From Acidiluteibacter ferrifornacis (GTDB lineage Bacteria; Bacteroidota; Bacteroidia; Flavobacteriales_E; Vicingaceae): 64,000 nucleotides of DNA. The notes under the pieces are model-generated. The model worked only from the letters and a program-made list of their open reading frames with translations, was not told where the DNA came from and made no database searches. The position numbers and the translations under genes are program-made. The stretch is taken from assembly GCF_009909615.1 (NCBI RefSeq), contig NZ_WWNE01000008.1:161348-225347 (forward strand), read 5' to 3'. Positions 25,833 to 34,078 of this stretch are shown piece by piece; the first letter of the stretch is position 1, and every line of letters starts with the position of its first letter.

Positions 25833-26747
25833 ATGGTAAACGCACAACAAACCGCGATTGTTCAAGAATTATTTTCTCCGCTTTATGAGGCGAAAAAGGT
25901 GCGTTTGTTTTTACAACGAGATGATTTGTTGCATCCTGAAGTAAGTGGGAATAAATTCAGAAAGCTGAAATACAATATTCGCTATGCGATAGAGCAAGGG
26001 AATAAGACCATTCTAACATTTGGAGGAGCTTATTCCAACCACATTGCTGCAACTGCAGCCGCGGCTAAACTTTCTAATCTAAATTCAATAGGTATCATAA
26101 GAGGGGAGGAGCATTTGCCACTCAACGCTACATTAAAAACTGCTGTAGATAATGGCATGGAATTGCATTACATCAGTAGAAGCGACTATAAATTAAAGAA
26201 GGATGTTTCATTTTTAGAAGGCTTGAAGCAGCGATTCGGTGAAGTATGCATTATTCCTGAAGGAGGAACCAATCAGTTGGCGATAAATGGGGTGGCCGAA
26301 ATGAAAGCAGATTGGGGTCAAGAATATGATTGTATTGCTACTCCTTTTGGAAGTGGAGGAACTGCAGCCGGAATTTATTCGGTGTTGGATGAAGAGCAGC
26401 AATTACTCATTTTTTCTGCGTTGAAAGGAGAGAAGGTAGGCGAAGAGTTTACTTCTATTTTGGCTGATAATAATATCGTTGATAACAACAACTGGACGAT
26501 GTTCAACCAATATCATTTTGGTGGTTATGCTAAAGTAAAACCAGAATTAGTTGATTTTGTGAATTTATTCAAAAAAGATTATCACATTCAATTGGACTTA
26601 ATCTACAATGGTAAAATGCTCTTCGGATTAACTGATTTGATTCGAAAGGACTATTTCTCTCCTGGCACTGAGATTTTAGCCATACATACAGGTGGTGTGC
26701 AAGGTAATAAAGGAATGGAAGAGCGGCTAGGGTTAGGGTTGTATTAA
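25833..26747 (+). CDS. PLP-dependent D-cysteine desulfhydrase / ACC deaminase homologue
   Basis: A 304-aa fold-type II PLP enzyme. The N-terminal 'LQRDDLLHPEVSGNKFRKLKY' (residues 28-48; Lys41 forms the PLP Schiff base) is the family signature, and 'TFGGAYSNHIAATAAAAK' (about 62-79) binds the substrate carboxylate. 'ATPFGSGGTAAG' binds the PLP phosphate. The family includes D-cysteine desulfhydrase (D-cysteine to pyruvate, H2S and ammonia) and 1-aminocyclopropane-1-carboxylate deaminase; members of about 300 aa in Bacteroidota are usually called either way. Substrate cannot be read here. It is monocistronic. Confidence 0.9.
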   Translation: MVNAQQTAIVQELFSPLYEAKKVRLFLQRDDLLHPEVSGNKFRKLKYNIRYAIEQGNKTILTFGGAYSNHIAATAAAAKLSNLNSIGIIRGEEHLPLNATLKTAVDNGMELHYISRSDYKLKKDVSFLEGLKQRFGEVCIIPEGGTNQLAINGVAEMKADWGQEYDCIATPFGSGGTAAGIYSVLDEEQQLLIFSALKGEKVGEEFTSILADNNIVDNNNWTMFNQYHFGGYAKVKPELVDFVNLFKKDYHIQLDLIYNGKMLFGLTDLIRKDYFSPGTEILAIHTGGVQGNKGMEERLGLGLY

Positions 26748-26808
26748 TTTAATAATTCACTGTTAATATCTTGTTCATTTTACTCAATTTTTTTTCTACA
26801 ACTACGTT

Positions 26809-26816
26809 TAAATTTG
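26809..26816 (+). promoter_or_regulatory. -7 promoter box for the glucosaminidase gene
   Basis: TAAATTTG matches TAnnTTTG, 31 bases before the ATG at 26848. No clear -33 TTG. Confidence 0.45.
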
Positions 26817-26847
26817 CAGTTTAAACTTATTAACACCAGTTGATAAC

Positions 26848-27810
26848 ATGCGTAGTTTACTATTCACACTTATATTTTTATCATGTTCCATATTGTTTGC
26901 ACAGGCAGGCTCTAAACGAATGACTCGTGCAGAGTATATCGCGACCTATAAAGACGATGCCATCGAAGAAATGCAGCGCACAGGAATTCCTGCGAGCATT
27001 ACCTTGGCTCAAGGAATCTTAGAGTCGGGAGATGGGAATAGTGCATTAGCGCGTTACGCTAAAAATCACTTCGGAATTAAATGCCATTCAGATTGGAAAG
27101 GGCCAACCTTTACAATGGATGACGATGCTAAAGATGAGTGTTTTAGAAAATACCGAAAAGTAATTGAAAGTTATAAAGATCACTCTGCATTTTTAACAGG
27201 GAGAAATAGGTATGCATTTCTTTTCGAATTAAAAATTACAGATTATAAAGGTTGGGCAAAAGGCTTAAAGAAGGCAGGGTATGCTACCAATCCAAAGTAT
27301 CCAGATTTGTTGATAGGGATTATTGAAAAAAATGAACTTTATAAGTTCGATGATCCAAAAGCGCACAAAAAGGATCAAAAGCAATTGGCGGAAAAGAAAG
27401 ATAAAAAGGAGGATCGCTCAAAATCGAATAAAGGATCGACTGCTTACACCAGTAAAAATGGAAATCATAAGGTAGCTACACACGATAACAATATTAAATA
27501 TGTGATTGCCAAATCAAACGATAATTTGGAGGATATAGCAGATGAATTCAATATGGGATTATGGCAAATAACTAAATACAATGATTTGGAAGAAACGGAC
27601 TCGCCTGAATTGGGAGATATTATCTATCTTCAACCCAAACGTGGAAAGGCAAAAAAAGATATCCATATCGTAAATTCTGGAGAAACCTTATTGGATATTT
27701 CTCAAATGCATGGTGTAAAGCTGAAGAAGTTGTGGAAACGAAATAGAGTAGAAGAAGGTTATCAACCCAAGGTGGGCGAGAAAATATACCTAAACAAGAA
27801 ACGACCTTAA
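26848..27810 (+). CDS. Secreted glucosaminidase with two LysM domains
   Basis: A 320-aa exported peptidoglycan hydrolase of the FlgJ/glucosaminidase (GH73) type. Residues 1-19 form a signal peptide ('SILFAQ'). The catalytic domain spans about 25-168 with 'GIPASITLAQGILESGDGNSALA' (residues 46-68; catalytic Glu in 'LESG'), 'NHFGIKCHSDWKG' and 'YRKVIESYKDHSAFL'. Two LysM peptidoglycan-binding domains follow, about 219-263 and 272-318, joined by a Lys-rich linker. It probably cleaves glycan strands during cell-wall turnover or division. Bounded by its own promoter box and a strong terminator. Confidence 0.95.
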   Translation: MRSLLFTLIFLSCSILFAQAGSKRMTRAEYIATYKDDAIEEMQRTGIPASITLAQGILESGDGNSALARYAKNHFGIKCHSDWKGPTFTMDDDAKDECFRKYRKVIESYKDHSAFLTGRNRYAFLFELKITDYKGWAKGLKKAGYATNPKYPDLLIGIIEKNELYKFDDPKAHKKDQKQLAEKKDKKEDRSKSNKGSTAYTSKNGNHKVATHDNNIKYVIAKSNDNLEDIADEFNMGLWQITKYNDLEETDSPELGDIIYLQPKRGKAKKDIHIVNSGETLLDISQMHGVKLKKLWKRNRVEEGYQPKVGEKIYLNKKRP

Positions 27811-27821
27811 TGTCAAAATGA

Positions 27822-27865
27822 AAAAGAGGGGAGGAATCATCTACTTGATGTTTCTCCCCTCTTTT
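27822..27865. terminator. Bidirectional terminator between convergent genes
   Basis: A 12-bp perfect stem (AAAAGAGGGGAG with CTCCCCTCTTTT) with a partly paired 20-base loop, A-rich on the left and T-rich on the right. It serves both the glucosaminidase gene (+) and the FadL-like gene (-). Confidence 0.9.
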
Positions 27866-27881
27866 GATATAAAATCAAATA

Positions 27882-29387
27882 TTAATATCTCAATCCAACT
27901 GTGAATTGAATTAGATGACTGTTCTGATCTAAATTCGCAGTATTCATTATTCCTTGTAAAATTTGAGTCTCTGAGTATTGTCTTAAAGAGTAAGCTAAGT
28001 CTATGAAGTAACCTTTTTCGTCTTTATAACCGATTCCTGCAGAGAAGGTTTTTGCCGAAAGATTTTCAGATAAATTCGTATTTAAAGGATTGTCGTTGTA
28101 TTTAAACCCTGCTCTTACGCTATATGGTTGATTGATTCTATATTCTAACCCCAATCTAATATTATGGGCTTTAGAAAAATCGTCATTTATTTGAATGTTT
28201 TCTTCTTCAAAACCATAGCTAGAAGTCGCATCAATTGCATCTTTAAGTTTGGCTTTGGGGTAATTGACATATTCATAATCAGCAGAAATAATTGCTTTTT
28301 TAGCAAGGATAAATCCCACACCAGCATTCGTTCTCCATGGTGTATTTATTCGGTAACCAAATTCTGAAAGGTACTCGTCTGAAAAACTACTTCCATCACT
28401 TAAGCTGGAGCTGTAACTTGTGGAGTAGTTGTCGTCCAAAGAAAGATATGTTGGCGATTGAATAGACGCTCCAACTCTAACTGCATCGATTGGTTTGTAG
28501 ATTAAACCAAACTTTAGATTAACTCCGCTACCAGTAACATCCAAGCTAGTTCTTCTAGTGAATTCATTTACTCTATAAAATTCATTTGCTTGATTAGTAG
28601 AGTCAATTGGTGTACTGTAATTCATCCGCTCTTTGTAAGTCGTTTGTTGATTAAAGTTAACGATAGAGAATGCTACCGCAGCACCAATGTATAGCTTGTC
28701 TTCATAGTTTGCTCCTACAGTAATTCCTAGGTCACCCATTCCACCTTTCTCAATTACATTGAATGATTTTGAAATTCCATCTGCATCATAGAATCTTACA
28801 TCATAGCCACCACCATTGATAGAGTCTATTAAGTAGGTTTGGTAAGCCATAGAAATATCAGCAGGATAATAAGAGCCGATTTGATTGGCTGCTAAACCAA
28901 ACCCTGAATTGTACGAGTTTAATTCATTTACATAAGTATTAATTAAAGAAGAGTTGTCTTCGTAACCACTTCTAAAATTATACTCTCTATTGAAGCTGTT
29001 AGTTCTGCTGTAGCCTACAGCAAAGTTTAGAGCTTTCCATCCGTTTTTATCTTGTTTGGAATGTCCTACGTATCCAATGTTACCTATATTAAAGTTCAGT
29101 CTTCCATTGTCTGTGGTTTTGCCATAGAAGTCCGCAGAATTGCTGGTGAATAGAAAACTTGGGGTAAAGGTTAGCTCTGAACTTCTATAGATACCGGCAC
29201 TTGCAGGATTGATTGAGATAGAAGAAAAGTCACCTCCAAGAGCTGTGAATGCTCCACCCATAGCATTAAATCTAGCTGTACCGCTATAATTTAAGTTAGA
29301 GTATCGCAATGCATCTAATTCATTTTGAGCAAATACGCTTGTGTAAGATGTGAATCCTAAAAGGATGATTGAAAGAATCTGTTTCAT
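27882..29387 (-). CDS. OmpP1/FadL-family outer-membrane transporter
   Basis: A 501-aa outer-membrane beta-barrel. The signal peptide ends 'SYTSVFAQ'. 'ALRYSNLNYSGTARFNAMGGAFTALGGDFSSISINPASAGIYRSSELT' (given in short form: 'GTARFNAMGGAFTALGGD', 'INPASAGIYR', about residues 36-67) is the typical FadL/OmpP1 N-terminal hatch, the region that gates hydrophobic solutes. The rest alternates polar and aromatic residues in antiparallel strands and ends in 'HLIQFTVGLRY', an aromatic barrel terminus. Family members import long-chain fatty acids or aromatic hydrocarbons; the substrate here is unknown. The lipoprotein gene at 29399-30562 is 11 bp upstream on the same strand, so the two likely form an operon. 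Confidence 0.92.
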   Translation of the reverse strand: MKQILSIILLGFTSYTSVFAQNELDALRYSNLNYSGTARFNAMGGAFTALGGDFSSISINPASAGIYRSSELTFTPSFLFTSNSADFYGKTTDNGRLNFNIGNIGYVGHSKQDKNGWKALNFAVGYSRTNSFNREYNFRSGYEDNSSLINTYVNELNSYNSGFGLAANQIGSYYPADISMAYQTYLIDSINGGGYDVRFYDADGISKSFNVIEKGGMGDLGITVGANYEDKLYIGAAVAFSIVNFNQQTTYKERMNYSTPIDSTNQANEFYRVNEFTRRTSLDVTGSGVNLKFGLIYKPIDAVRVGASIQSPTYLSLDDNYSTSYSSSLSDGSSFSDEYLSEFGYRINTPWRTNAGVGFILAKKAIISADYEYVNYPKAKLKDAIDATSSYGFEEENIQINDDFSKAHNIRLGLEYRINQPYSVRAGFKYNDNPLNTNLSENLSAKTFSAGIGYKDEKGYFIDLAYSLRQYSETQILQGIMNTANLDQNSHLIQFTVGLRY

Positions 29388-29398
29388 GTGTTTTTTTA

Positions 29399-30562
29399 TT
29401 ATCGTCTTGGAGAACTGCTTCGTGAACCACTTGTAGAGCCGCCAGAGCTTCTGTTGTAGCTCGGGGTACTATTGTAAGATGGAGTAGAACGTGTTGGTCT
29501 TGTCTGTGTTGGTCTTGTTTGTGTTGGTCGAGTTTGAGTCGGTGTGGATTGGTTATAACTTCCACCTCTGCTTGGTCTGCTGTATGTGTTTGTTGGTCTG
29601 TTATTTCTAACAGGTTGGGTGTTGGTGTTAGGTACCTCAGTAGCATTGTTAGGTACTGAGGTTGCAGGGTTTCTATTAATTATAACTGGAGTTTCGTTCT
29701 GATTTTGTTCCAGTTGATTAGACGCTGGTTGATTTGTTGATGTTCTTGGAGTCGTGCTTGTAGGACGAGCGACTGCTGGTTGAGAAGTCGTATTGGAATT
29801 AGACCTAGTAACATTGTTTGGGACTACAGTATTGGTTGGGTTGGCAGTCCTTCCGCTAGGTCTTGGAGTGTTTCCAGTAGTGCTTCTGCCTCCTACTGTT
29901 TGGTATGGGGAGTTGATATTGGCACCTCTAGGTCCATAATAAACATTACTTGATCTTCCTCCCTCATATATTCCTCCAGTATAAAAACCGTTATAATACC
30001 CATTGTAAAAACCGTGATTATAACCCAGCCAGTAGTTGTTATACCCCCATGGATTGTAGCCCCAAGGGTGATATCCCCAGTGATTGAATCCGCCGTACCC
30101 CCAAGAATTATAGCCCATTCCAAACCCAATTGAGATACTAGAGTATGGTCTTAAAAATGGATCATAATAGATACTTGTTCCAGCATAGTAGGGGTTGTAA
30201 TTATAAAAATAAGCGTCAGTAAAATATGGGTCATAATAACTCATACCCATTGAAGGTCCATGAAAACGTCTCAGCCTAGATGCATATTCATAATCATAAT
30301 AGTCGTCATAATCAAAATTGGACGAGTTATTGTAGTTTGGAGCACTTAATTCAGTTCCTGGTTTACTATTTTCAGGAACATACTCTGATGGTTGCTCTGT
30401 TGATGATGCCGTTTCCTTAATGGGTTGAGAAGTGGGTTTGTCTTTAGAAGAGTAGTAGATATCATCGAATCGACTCATAGTGCTGCTATTTTGAAAACTC
30501 GAAGAGCAAGCCGTTAAGGTAATCGATAAACCTAAGATGAAGAAGTGTTTATATCTTAACAT
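29399..30562 (-). CDS. Low-complexity Tyr/Gly/Asn/Trp- and Thr/Pro-rich lipoprotein
   Basis: A 387-aa lipoprotein with signal ending 'ITLTACS' (lipidated Cys19). Three compositional zones follow: a Ser/Thr/Glu linker (20-75), a Tyr-Gly-Asn-Trp-rich core (about 80-215) with repeats such as 'GYHPWGYNPWGYNNYW', and a Thr/Pro/Asn/Arg-rich tail with 'RPTQTRPTQTRPT' tandem repeats. No enzyme motif is visible. The composition suggests an extended surface-exposed or periplasmic linker protein. It is paired with the FadL-like barrel gene downstream. Function unknown; repeat length may vary between strains. Confidence 0.8.
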   Translation of the reverse strand: MLRYKHFFILGLSITLTACSSSFQNSSTMSRFDDIYYSSKDKPTSQPIKETASSTEQPSEYVPENSKPGTELSAPNYNNSSNFDYDDYYDYEYASRLRRFHGPSMGMSYYDPYFTDAYFYNYNPYYAGTSIYYDPFLRPYSSISIGFGMGYNSWGYGGFNHWGYHPWGYNPWGYNNYWLGYNHGFYNGYYNGFYTGGIYEGGRSSNVYYGPRGANINSPYQTVGGRSTTGNTPRPSGRTANPTNTVVPNNVTRSNSNTTSQPAVARPTSTTPRTSTNQPASNQLEQNQNETPVIINRNPATSVPNNATEVPNTNTQPVRNNRPTNTYSRPSRGGSYNQSTPTQTRPTQTRPTQTRPTRSTPSYNSTPSYNRSSGGSTSGSRSSSPRR

Positions 30563-30602
30563 GGTATTATAGTTTACTATTTTTATTGTGTAGTATTTAC
30601 GA

Positions 30603-30632
30603 TTGAAGACCCTATAAAAATCATTATTTTTG
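30603..30632 (+). promoter_or_regulatory. Promoter of proS (-33 TTG, -7 TATTTTTG)
   Basis: TTG at 30603-30605 and TATTTTTG at 30625-30632 are separated by 19 bases, fitting the Bacteroidota -33/-7 layout. It sits 43 bases before the proS ATG. Confidence 0.65.
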
Positions 30633-30675
30633 CCTCCAATTCATTTCATTTTTATCAAATACTATACCAACAATT

Positions 30676-32154
30676 ATGGCCAAAGACTTTACATCAAGAA
30701 AAGAAAATTATTCTCAATGGTATAACGAAATTGTCGCAAAGGCAGACCTTGCAGAGCATTCAGCCGTAAGGGGTTGCATGGTTATAAAGCCTTATGGTTA
30801 TGCTATATGGGAAAAGATGCAGGCGCAGTTAGACAAGATGTTTAAAGAGACTGGTCATGTTAATGCTTATTTCCCTCTATTTGTTCCCAAGAGTTTGTTT
30901 GAAGCTGAAGAGAAGAACGCAGAAGGGTTTGCGAAGGAATGTGCTGTAGTGACGCATTACCGTTTGAAAACTGATCCAAATGATAAGACTAAACTGATAG
31001 TCGATCCAGAAGCAAAATTGGAGGAAGAACTAATAGTTCGTCCGACCAGTGAGGCCGTAATATGGAATACTTATAAAGGTTGGATTCAATCCTACCGAGA
31101 TTTACCTATTTTGGTAAATCAATGGGCAAATGTGGTAAGGTGGGAGATGAGAACTCGCTTGTTTTTAAGAACAGCTGAGTTTTTATGGCAAGAAGGGCAT
31201 ACAGCCCACGCCACAAAGGAGGAAGCTATTGAGGAATCAAAAACGATGTTGGATGTTTATGCAGAATTTGCTGAGCAATATATGGCTATGCCTGTAATGA
31301 AGGGCGTCAAAACTGAGAGCGAACGATTTGCAGGAGCAGAGGAAACTTACTGTATTGAAGCATTAATGCAAGATGGGAAGGCATTGCAAGCAGGTACCTC
31401 ACACTTTTTGGGGCAAAATTTTGCGAAAGCCTTTGAGGTTAAGTTTGCCAACAAAGAAGGTAAGTTAGATTACGTTTGGGCAACTTCTTGGGGAGTGTCT
31501 ACTCGATTGATTGGAGGATTGATCATGACGCATTCGGATGATAACGGATTGGTATTGCCTCCTAATTTGGCTCCAATTCAGGTTGCTATAGTGCCGATTT
31601 ACAAAGGAGAAGAGCAATTAGCTATTATATCAGAAACCGCACTGAAGATTAAGAAAAATTTAGAGTCCAAAGGGATATCTGTGAAATTTGACGATAGAGA
31701 TACCCACAAACCAGGATGGAAGTTTGCCGAGTATGAGTTTAAAGGTGTGCCTGTTAGAGTAGCAATTGGTCCTAGAGATTTAGAAAACGGTACTGTTGAG
31801 GTTGCTCGCAGAGATACTTTAGAGAAGGAAGTCCTACAAATTCAAGATATTGAAGTGAAGATAGAAAATCTTTTGACAAATATTCAAAATAATCTACTTC
31901 AAAAATCAATTGATTTTAGGGAAGAGAATTCACATCATGTCGATACCTATGAGGAATTTAAAAAAGTGCTTGAAGAAAAGTCTGGTTTTATCTATGCCCA
32001 TTGGGATGGTACAGCAGAAACTGAAGAGAAAATTAAACAAGAAACAAAAGCTACCATTCGATGCATTCCTTTGAATCAGAAGCAATCGGAAGGGTATTGT
32101 GTTTACTCAGGAAAACCTTCAAAAGGAAGGGTAATATTTGCAAAAGCATATTAG
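30676..32154 (+). CDS. proS: Proline-tRNA ligase (archaeal/eukaryotic-type)
   Basis: A 492-aa class II aminoacyl-tRNA synthetase that charges tRNA-Pro. It is the shorter type without the bacterial editing (INS) domain. Signatures: '[17 protein letters not shown]', motif 2 '[20 protein letters not shown]' and the motif 3 region '[19 protein letters not shown]'. The C-terminal anticodon-binding domain is followed by the type-specific zinc-binding-like end '[20 protein letters not shown]'. Start and length match the family. The next gene starts 2 bp after the stop. Confidence 0.97.
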   Translation: MAKDFTSRKENYSQWYNEIVAKADLAEHSAVRGCMVIKPYGYAIWEKMQAQLDKMFKETGHVNAYFPLFVPKSLFEAEEKNAEGFAKECAVVTHYRLKTDPNDKTKLIVDPEAKLEEELIVRPTSEAVIWNTYKGWIQSYRDLPILVNQWANVVRWEMRTRLFLRTAEFLWQEGHTAHATKEEAIEESKTMLDVYAEFAEQYMAMPVMKGVKTESERFAGAEETYCIEALMQDGKALQAGTSHFLGQNFAKAFEVKFANKEGKLDYVWATSWGVSTRLIGGLIMTHSDDNGLVLPPNLAPIQVAIVPIYKGEEQLAIISETALKIKKNLESKGISVKFDDRDTHKPGWKFAEYEFKGVPVRVAIGPRDLENGTVEVARRDTLEKEVLQIQDIEVKIENLLTNIQNNLLQKSIDFREENSHHVDTYEEFKKVLEEKSGFIYAHWDGTAETEEKIKQETKATIRCIPLNQKQSEGYCVYSGKPSKGRVIFAKAY

Positions 32155-32155
32155 T

Positions 32156-32848
32156 ATGGAAGCATTAGATTCGAAGGTGGGTTTGATTGCCAAAGAGCTT
32201 GAAAATAAGGGCAATTTGAAGCAGGCTGTTTATCGTAATACGAAAGAGCAATTTAAACAACTTAAAAAGGTCGCAAAAAAAATTGTTGAGGAATTAAATG
32301 ACCTGACTGAGGATAGGTTAGATAGTAATATTGAAATTTTATTTATCGACAAAGGGGATTACGAAGCTCGTATAAAGTTTGCCGGAGATGTGTTAGTTAT
32401 TTATATGCACACTAACGTTTTTGAATTCGAGCGATCACATTCGATGTATAGCACAAGTTATATCAAGGAAGATGAACAACGTTCTTTTTGCGGCATGATT
32501 AACTTTTATAATTTCTTAGCAGACTCATTCAAGTACGATCGATTTAACGATAGTGGATATTTAATTGCCCGAATTTTTGTAAATAAAGACAATCACTTTT
32601 TTGTTGAAGGAAAACGACAGCTAGGGTTCTTATTTAATGACTTTAGCAATAGTAAAATTTCTGCCACATCATTAAGGTCAATCATTGAAACTGCAATATT
32701 GTATGCGATGGAGTTTGATTTATACACTCCCCCATACAACGAAGTCAAAGAAATTTCTATTGGATCGATGATTCATGAATCAAGTATTTTGAAAGTAAAA
32801 ACCTCAAAAAGAATGGGGTATAAATTTTCTCAAGAAGAAGATGAATAA
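32156..32848 (+). CDS. Conserved protein of unknown function downstream of proS
   Basis: A 230-aa cytoplasmic protein with no signal peptide, no TM segment and no motif I can name. It has a helical Lys-rich N-terminus ('KQAVYRNTKEQFKQLKKVAKK' region, residues 21-41), then a mixed alpha/beta part with 'IKFAGDVLVIYMHTNVFEF', 'GMINFYNFLADSFKYDRFND' and 'GYLIARIFVNKDNHFFVEGKR'. I start at the ATG at 32156, one base after the proS TAG; a longer TTG start at 32138 would overlap proS. The position suggests co-transcription with proS, and it recalls a Bacteroidota conserved family, but function is unknown. Confidence 0.8.
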   Translation: MEALDSKVGLIAKELENKGNLKQAVYRNTKEQFKQLKKVAKKIVEELNDLTEDRLDSNIEILFIDKGDYEARIKFAGDVLVIYMHTNVFEFERSHSMYSTSYIKEDEQRSFCGMINFYNFLADSFKYDRFNDSGYLIARIFVNKDNHFFVEGKRQLGFLFNDFSNSKISATSLRSIIETAILYAMEFDLYTPPYNEVKEISIGSMIHESSILKVKTSKRMGYKFSQEEDE

Positions 32849-32873
32849 TTTTTAATTTTTTTTTTCAAAAATG

Positions 32874-32904
32874 CTTGCTGAAAATAAAAAAGGTATTACT
32901 TTTG
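32874..32904 (+). promoter_or_regulatory. Promoter of the tRNA-Glu/rpsT unit
   Basis: TTG at 32874-32876 and TACTTTTG (TAnnTTTG) at 32897-32904, spaced 20 bases, 28 bases before the tRNA. It is the best-formed Bacteroidota promoter in the window. Confidence 0.7.
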
Positions 32905-32932
32905 TCAACCCAAATCAAAGGGAACACAATAC

Positions 32933-33004
32933 GGTCCGTTCGTCTAGGGGTTAGGACGCCAGGTTTTCATCCTGGTAACAGGGGTTCGATTCCCCTACGG
33001 ACTG
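32933..33004 (+). tRNA. tRNA-Glu (anticodon UUC)
   Basis: A complete cloverleaf of 72 bases: acceptor stem GGTCCGT with ACGGACT (first pair G-U), D arm with GGTTAGGA, anticodon stem CCAGG/CCTGG with loop TTTTCAT (anticodon TTC at 32966-32968), and T arm AGGGG-TTCGATT-CCCCT. The discriminator is G; CCA is not encoded. The rpsT gene starts 24 bases downstream, so the two are probably co-transcribed. Confidence 0.96.
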
Positions 33005-33028
33005 CAAATTTTTAAAGAAATAAAAACT

Positions 33029-33280
33029 ATGGCTAATCACAAGTCGGCATTAAAAAGAATCAGACAAGCTAAAGTTCGTAACGAAAGAAATCGTTACCAA
33101 GGTAAGACAACTAGAAACGCTATTAGCAAGTTGAGATCTACTACTGAGAAGAAGGAAGCACAAGATTTATTGCCTAAGGTTGTTACTATGATTGATAAGT
33201 TAGCTAAGAATAACATTATTCATAAGAATAAAGCTGCTAACTTAAAGTCGAAGTTAACTAAGCACGTTTCTGCTTTGTAA
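33029..33280 (+). CDS. rpsT: 30S ribosomal protein S20
   Basis: An 83-aa very basic protein, normal length for S20. It begins '[21 protein letters not shown]', the standard S20 N-terminus, and ends with Lys-rich helices ('[19 protein letters not shown]'). S20 binds 16S rRNA early in small-subunit assembly. Directly downstream of tRNA-Glu and followed by a strong terminator. Confidence 0.98.
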   Translation: MANHKSALKRIRQAKVRNERNRYQGKTTRNAISKLRSTTEKKEAQDLLPKVVTMIDKLAKNNIIHKNKAANLKSKLTKHVSAL

Positions 33281-33303
33281 GACTTTTCTTTAAAAGAAAT
33301 TTG

Positions 33304-33333
33304 AAAGCCTCGATTTTGTCGAGGCTTTTTTTT
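33304..33333 (+). terminator. Terminator of the tRNA-Glu/rpsT unit
   Basis: A 10-bp perfect stem (AAAGCCTCGA with TCGAGGCTTT), 5-base loop TTTTG and a T8 tail, 24 bases after the rpsT stop. Confidence 0.92.
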
Positions 33334-33349
33334 GCTGGAGAAGTTTTGG

Positions 33350-34066
33350 TTATTTAAACAATGCCTTTGTTGAGGATTCAATATTTCTTTGAGTAGTTAT
33401 CTCAAGTGTATCTAAGTTCAAACAGATTAAATTCCCTTGATCCTTTATCTTTTTTGAGCTGCAACCATTGTCTATTGGTAAGACCATTTTATTTTCTAAA
33501 ACTTGACGTTCGATATATGATAGAGAATGTCTGTAATGGCCATGTACAATTTTTTTGAAATTGATTTTTTCATAGTCCGGAGTATACTTCCGAATCGATA
33601 ACATTTTTGAAAAGGACTTTAGTGGCTTTTCAGCTTTAAAGTCGAAACCTGCGTGCACGAGATAATAGTCGTCCAATTCAATGTAATATAAACACTCTTG
33701 CAAAAAGTCAAAAACCTTTGACCTAAGTCTTCCTTCTTTGTTAAGTAAATCAGCCGACCCATATTTTTTTAAGAAAGCTTTTAGCTGTAGCGGCCACCTT
33801 CTTAACACATCAAGTATCATTTGTTCATGATTGCCTCTCAAACAATATACTTGATAGCCTGCTTCTTGAAGATTTAGAATGGTTTTAATGACACCAATAC
33901 TATCATTTCCACGATTAACAAAATCCCCTAATAGAAAAAGTTGATCTTTTGGTTGTAAATCGATTTTGGTTAATAATGCTTCAAAAGTTTTATTGCAGCC
34001 ATGAATGTCGCTTATAGCAAAACGGCGGCCGTCTTTTTGAGCAGAAATGTAGAGATGTTTTGGCAT
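33350..34066 (-). CDS. Calcineurin-like metallophosphoesterase (protein phosphatase/Ap4A hydrolase type)
   Basis: A 238-aa cytoplasmic phosphoesterase with the bimetal motifs in order: 'ISDIHGC' (Asp20, His22), 'FLLGDFVNRG' (Asp48), 'CLRGNHEQM' (Asn79, His80), 'LVHAGFD' and a late His in 'KIVHGHY'. The pattern fits the PPP family that includes serine/threonine phosphatases and diadenosine tetraphosphatases of the PrpA/ApaH kind; the substrate is not decidable. It lies 12 bp past the stop-proximal end of no gene but upstream of nothing on its strand; its 5' end faces the neighbouring protease gene's stop at 34079, so it may be read on from that operon. Confidence 0.9.
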   Translation of the reverse strand: MPKHLYISAQKDGRRFAISDIHGCNKTFEALLTKIDLQPKDQLFLLGDFVNRGNDSIGVIKTILNLQEAGYQVYCLRGNHEQMILDVLRRWPLQLKAFLKKYGSADLLNKEGRLRSKVFDFLQECLYYIELDDYYLVHAGFDFKAEKPLKSFSKMLSIRKYTPDYEKINFKKIVHGHYRHSLSYIERQVLENKMVLPIDNGCSSKKIKDQGNLICLNLDTLEITTQRNIESSTKALFK

Positions 34067-34078
34067 TAATACGTATAA

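Noticed and set aside
29320..29646. A 108-codon minus-strand frame overlapping the 3' end of the low-complexity lipoprotein
   Set aside because: It is the same repeat DNA read in another frame ('DQHKQDQHRQDQH'), without a start context or conservation.
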